A stretch of DNA of 64,000 nt from DATBGO01 sp963840095 (GTDB taxonomy: Bacteria > Actinomycetota > Actinomycetes > Streptosporangiales > Streptosporangiaceae): NCBI GenBank assembly GCA_963840095.1, contig CAWIXN010000005.1, forward strand, positions 1,550,001-1,614,000, in the 5' to 3' direction. Numbering within the stretch: position 1 is the first letter of the stretch; each line of letters starts with the position of its first letter. A program made the position numbers and the translations under genes. Shown here one piece after another: positions 61,096 through 64,000 of the stretch. The notes under the pieces were generated by a model. The model had not been told where the DNA came from and made no database searches. It saw only the letters and a list, made by a program, of their open reading frames with translations.

Positions 61096-61219
61096 CCGAT
61101 GTCCACGCCGCGCCGGTGTTCCGCGGCACCTCTGCCCGGCCGCCCGGCGATCGGGTCGCCCCGGCGGGTAGCTGAGCAAGGCGAGGGGAACCGGCTGCAT
61201 CCGCGCTTTCCCGGGGTGG

Positions 61220-62407
61220 CTAGGGCAGCGGCATCAGCCCGTTCTCGGGGAAGACGGCCGCTCTGGTGGCCATGATGGCCTGGTCGAGCGGATCTGCCGG
61301 GTCGTACCCGGACTCGAAGCGGGCATATCCTGTCTCGGCGCCTTCGGTCATGGACTCGGGTACGGGGCGGCCGGTGGCGCGGGACGCGTGCTCGCGCCAG
61401 GCGGCGGGGATGCGGGCGCCGGGGTCGATCGGATGCCCGGCGGCCTCCGCCAGCAGGTGCGCCCAGGTCCTGGGGACGACCTGGAGCAGCTCGTAACCGC
61501 CTCCCCCGGTGAGGAGCCAGCGGCCGCCGGCCACCTGGTGGGCCAGCTCGTGGATCGCGGCGTGCGCGGTGCGCTGCGCGTCAATGGACAGCTGCAGGCC
61601 GGCCAGGGGGTCGAGCCGGTGGGTGTCACAGCCGTGCTGACTGACCAGGATCGCTGGCCGGAACGCGCGCAGCAGCGGCGGCACGACCGCGTGGAAGGCG
61701 CGCAGCCACTCGGCGCCCGTGGTCCCGGTCGGCAGGGCCACGTTCACCGCTGATCCCGGCGCTCCTGGCCCGCCTGTCTCGGACGGCAGGCCGGTGCCGG
61801 GGAACAGCGCTGCCGGATGCTGGTGCAGGCTGATCGTCAACACTCGAGGATCGTTATAGAAGGCGGCCTGCACTCCGTCGCCGTGGTGCACGTCGATGTC
61901 GACGTAGGCGACCCGCTCCGCGCCCTGCCGCAGCAGCCAGGCGATCGCGACCGCCAGGTCGTTGTACACGCAGAACCCGCTCGCGTTGCCGCGCATCGCG
62001 TGGTGCAGCCCGCCCGCGATGCTCGCGCCATGCTGCGCCGCGCCGGTCCAGACCGCGCGGGCTGCCGCCAGGGTCGCTCCCGTCACCAGCGCGGATGCGT
62101 CGTGCATCCCGGGGAACACCGGGTCATCGTCGGTGCCGAGGCCGAAGAAACCCAGCAGCGGGGAGTCCGGCCGGTCCCCGCTCGCCCGCCGCACCTCCGC
62201 GATGTAGCGCGGGTCATGCACCAGCTCAAGCTCTGCGTCAGTGGCCGACCGCGGGCACTCGACCGACACCCCGGCCTCTGCGAACAGGCCGAAGGCCCGC
62301 GCCAGCTCGATCGTCAGCTCAACCCGGGCGGGCGCCATCGGATGGCTGGCCCCGAAGTCATAGCCGGCCAGCCGCTCATCCCAGGCCACATACAGTGTGC
62401 AGGCCAT
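61220..62407 (-). CDS. acuC: Acetoin utilization protein AcuC (histone deacetylase family)
   Basis: A 395-residue member of the class I/II deacetylase superfamily. The metal site and catalytic His-Asp are visible in GLHHAMRG, DIDVHHGDGVQ and LVSQHGCDTH, followed by LTGGGGYEL. AcuC removes acetyl groups from proteins such as acetyl-CoA synthetase and so controls acetate and acetoin use. It starts at ATG and is intact. The convergent neighbour is unrelated. Confidence 0.9.
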   Translation of the reverse strand: MACTLYVAWDERLAGYDFGASHPMAPARVELTIELARAFGLFAEAGVSVECPRSATDAELELVHDPRYIAEVRRASGDRPDSPLLGFFGLGTDDDPVFPGMHDASALVTGATLAAARAVWTGAAQHGASIAGGLHHAMRGNASGFCVYNDLAVAIAWLLRQGAERVAYVDIDVHHGDGVQAAFYNDPRVLTISLHQHPAALFPGTGLPSETGGPGAPGSAVNVALPTGTTGAEWLRAFHAVVPPLLRAFRPAILVSQHGCDTHRLDPLAGLQLSIDAQRTAHAAIHELAHQVAGGRWLLTGGGGYELLQVVPRTWAHLLAEAAGHPIDPGARIPAAWREHASRATGRPVPESMTEGAETGYARFESGYDPADPLDQAIMATRAAVFPENGLMPLP

Positions 62408-62557
62408 CCGCCCACCCTCCAGTCATGCGAACCCGGAGAGCTTGGTCGCGGACCTCATCGGGATCTTCTTCGTCGGCGGGCCAGCCAGCGGCTGGCCTCT
62501 ATGGCACCCGGTCAGCTTGGCCACCACGCCGCCTGACCTGGTCCCACCTCTACATTC

Positions 62558-62590
62558 GCAATTCTACACTAGCAATTCTACACTAGCAAT
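62558..62590. repeat. Tandem 14-bp repeat (2.4 copies)
   Basis: GCAATTCTACACTA occurs twice and begins a third time in a locally AT-rich patch, upstream of the acuC start and before the transposase debris. Confidence 0.7.
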
Positions 62591-62648
62591 AGATTTCCAG
62601 AAAAGTGGCTGACCTGCACTATCGCCAGCAGGCCAGCCACGGTGACGG

Positions 62649-63130
62649 TTGGCTGGCCGGGTGCTGCTCAAGATCGTCCACTTGCTAGTTCGCCGGGTAC
62701 TCGGCCTGGTCGTCCTAGCATTCCGCGGCGACCCGGCCAAGGATGCTGAGCTACTCGTCCTCCGGCACGAGAACGTGGTGCTGCGCCGCAATGTCGGCCG
62801 GGTGCGCTACGAGCCGGCCGACCGGATGTGGTTCGCCGCACTGGCCCGGCTCCTCCCCCGCAGGCGCACCTGGCCGGCGTCACCGCCAACCCGACGGCGC
62901 GTGGACGACACAGGCAGCCCGCCACGTCCTGATGGACCTCGGCAGGTGTGCGGCTTCAGTCAAGTTCCTGATCAGGGATCGTGCAGGCCATTTCGCCGAC
63001 GCCTTCGACGCCGTGTTCCAGGCGGACGGCATCAGGATTCTCGCCAGCCCGCCGCGGGCGGGCAGAGCAAATCCCATCTGCGGGAGGATCATCGGAACCC
63101 TGCGCCGGGAAGTCCTCGACGTCCAGATAT
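62649..63130 (+). pseudogene. Integrase-type transposase, deleted and frameshifted
   Basis: The start of the gene (HLLVRRVLGLVVLAFRGDPA, then AELLVLRHENVVLRRNVGRV and MWFAALARLLPRRR) is followed without its middle by the end part in another frame (WTTQAARHVLMDLGRCAASV, then KFLIRDRAGHFADAFDAVFQ). The family is that of the IS at 42577-43788. At least one deletion and two frame changes are present, and the DDE core is incomplete. Not functional. Confidence 0.75.
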
Positions 63131-63246
63131 TGCTCCAGCGCATCGCGGGCAAGCGCGGACAGGCTCTTGCCTTCGGCTGCGGCACGCTGCTCTGCTTGCG
63201 CGCGGATGTTTTCCGGAGCCCGGAATTGCACGCACGGCGAGTGCAC
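63115..63246 (-). pseudogene. Ribbon-helix-helix antitoxin, N-terminal fragment
   Basis: VQFRAPENIRAQAEQRAAAE, then GKSLSALARDALEQYL is a typical Arc/CopG-type DNA-binding antitoxin start. After about 45 residues the frame enters antisense transposase sequence and makes no sense. The partner toxin is missing. Confidence 0.55.
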
Positions 63247-63454
63247 GCCGCCGCCGGTCAGCGACCACCGCCTTCATCCACCAGTTCCCTGGCAGGAACC
63301 CGAAGATGGTCACGCGGCGGCCGGTCACATGTCATGGCGTCGCGCCTGGGGCAAGATCAACGATCTCCGCGATGGCGGAACAACAAAGGCTAAATCACTA
63401 GCCAAGAAATAGGTACGAAATATCTATGAAACCCCGGGGCCCCATACTCTGAGG

Positions 63455-64000
63455 GTGAGTGAGCGTCCGGAGTTCGTGGCTGCCGGGGTCGAGGAGGAGT
63501 TCCATACGGTCGATCTGAGGACACGGCGGTTGACTGCGCAGGCCGACAGCGTCTTGGAGCAGCTGCCCGGTGAGAGGTTTGTCTCGGAGCTCCAGCGGTC
63601 CGTGGTGGAGGCAAACAGCCGTCCCTGTGTGCGCTTGGTCGACCTCGCCGAAGACATCGCCGCCCTGCGACGGGCCCTAATCGCCGCGGCAGAGCCCCTC
63701 GGGCTCGGTATCGTGGCCGCCGGCACGCCGCCCATTGTCGACCCTGACGCGCTCAAGGTCACGGCCGATCCCCGGTACGAGAACATGCTGGACGAGTACC
63801 AGATGCTGGCCAGCGAGCAATTGATCTGCGCCGCGCAGGTGCACATCGACGTGGGCGATCGCGATCTGGCGGTGGCCGTCGCGCACCGGGTTGCGCCATG
63901 GTTGCCGGCCCTGTTGGCGCTGTCGGCGAGCTCGCCCTTCTGGCTCGGGGTGGACAGCGGTTACGCCAGCTACCGCACCCTGGTCTGGCGACGCTGGCCG
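63455..64000 (+). CDS. Carboxylate-amine ligase (YbdK/GCS2 family), incomplete at window end
   Basis: Starts at GTG 63455 (SERPEFVAAGVEEEFHTVDL), with GAGG just upstream. The visible 182 residues include the GCS2 metal and ATP motifs GVEEEFHTVD, AAQVHIDVGDRDLAVAV and SASSPFWLGVDSGYASYRTL. The family joins glutamate and an amine (gamma-glutamyl ligase activity); many members are named YbdK and have unknown true substrates. The gene continues beyond 64000 with no stop in the window. Confidence 0.9.
   Translation, partial: MSERPEFVAAGVEEEFHTVDLRTRRLTAQADSVLEQLPGERFVSELQRSVVEANSRPCVRLVDLAEDIAALRRALIAAAEPLGLGIVAAGTPPIVDPDALKVTADPRYENMLDEYQMLASEQLICAAQVHIDVGDRDLAVAVAHRVAPWLPALLALSASSPFWLGVDSGYASYRTLVWRRWP

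Noticed and set aside
1..64000. tRNA, rRNA or other housekeeping RNA genes
   Set aside because: No tRNA-like cloverleaf with TTCGA-type T-loops in suitable context or rRNA-like sequence was noticed by eye; a covariance search would be needed to exclude them.

Overview
The window is high-GC DNA from an actinomycete (Actinomycetota), most likely a soil-type, Streptosporangiales-like or similar organism. The genus cannot be fixed from the sequence. Evidence for this is the strong GC3 bias, frequent GTG starts, an IdeR/DmdR-type iron box ahead of a bacterioferritin pair, a gpgS-folP2-type pair as in mycobacteria, a tricorn protease homologue, an F420/luciferase-type oxidoreductase, and AcuC. No rRNA, tRNA or CRISPR array was seen.

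Layout. 0-2.4 kb: a decayed TPP-enzyme gene, a TMEM175-type channel and a LuxR remnant. 2.4-7.5 kb: a degenerate group II intron on the minus strand. Its reverse transcriptase gene is cut in two by a roughly 3.1 kb element carrying a large serine recombinase, a DUF6788 gene and a DUF5372 gene. 7.5-25.7 kb: mostly housekeeping genes (SDR, bfd-bfr, tricorn, aminoglycoside phosphotransferase-like, cupin-TetR pair, beta-propeller protein, epoxide hydrolase, PRC-barrel, VOC and NADP-binding proteins) mixed with transposase and gene fragments. 26-40.9 kb: a signalling and metabolic block holding a STAND-like TPR protein facing a Ser/Thr kinase, a DUF805-sedolisin pair, a DUF2975-XRE pair, gpgS-folP2-extradiol-like genes, a frameshifted nitronate monooxygenase, a DUF2889 protein and an AbiE-like pair with a truncated toxin.

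41-51.8 kb is the accessory hot spot. It has toxin-antitoxin and IS fragments, one intact insertion sequence (42.58-43.79 kb), and next to it an AT-richer gene encoding a GAF-like domain fused to a TIR-like domain, the best candidate here for an undescribed defence or signalling effector. Further on are a frameshifted luciferase-type gene, a nucleoside phosphorylase truncated beside an IS6-type remnant, a vapBC pair, and a second group II intron. That intron appears to sit inside the 5' part of a related intron and ends abruptly at a 24-bp perfect palindrome. 51.8-64 kb: a class V aminotransferase, small stress and metabolic genes, a PPi-type phosphofructokinase, AcuC, more transposase debris, and the start of a carboxylate-amine ligase that runs off the window.

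The whole region has been strongly reworked by mobile elements. At least fifteen genes are visibly broken, and several fragments are fused back to back. This fits a genome plasticity zone in which functional operons are separated by debris. All assignments come from reading the sequence and recalling family motifs; no database search was run.
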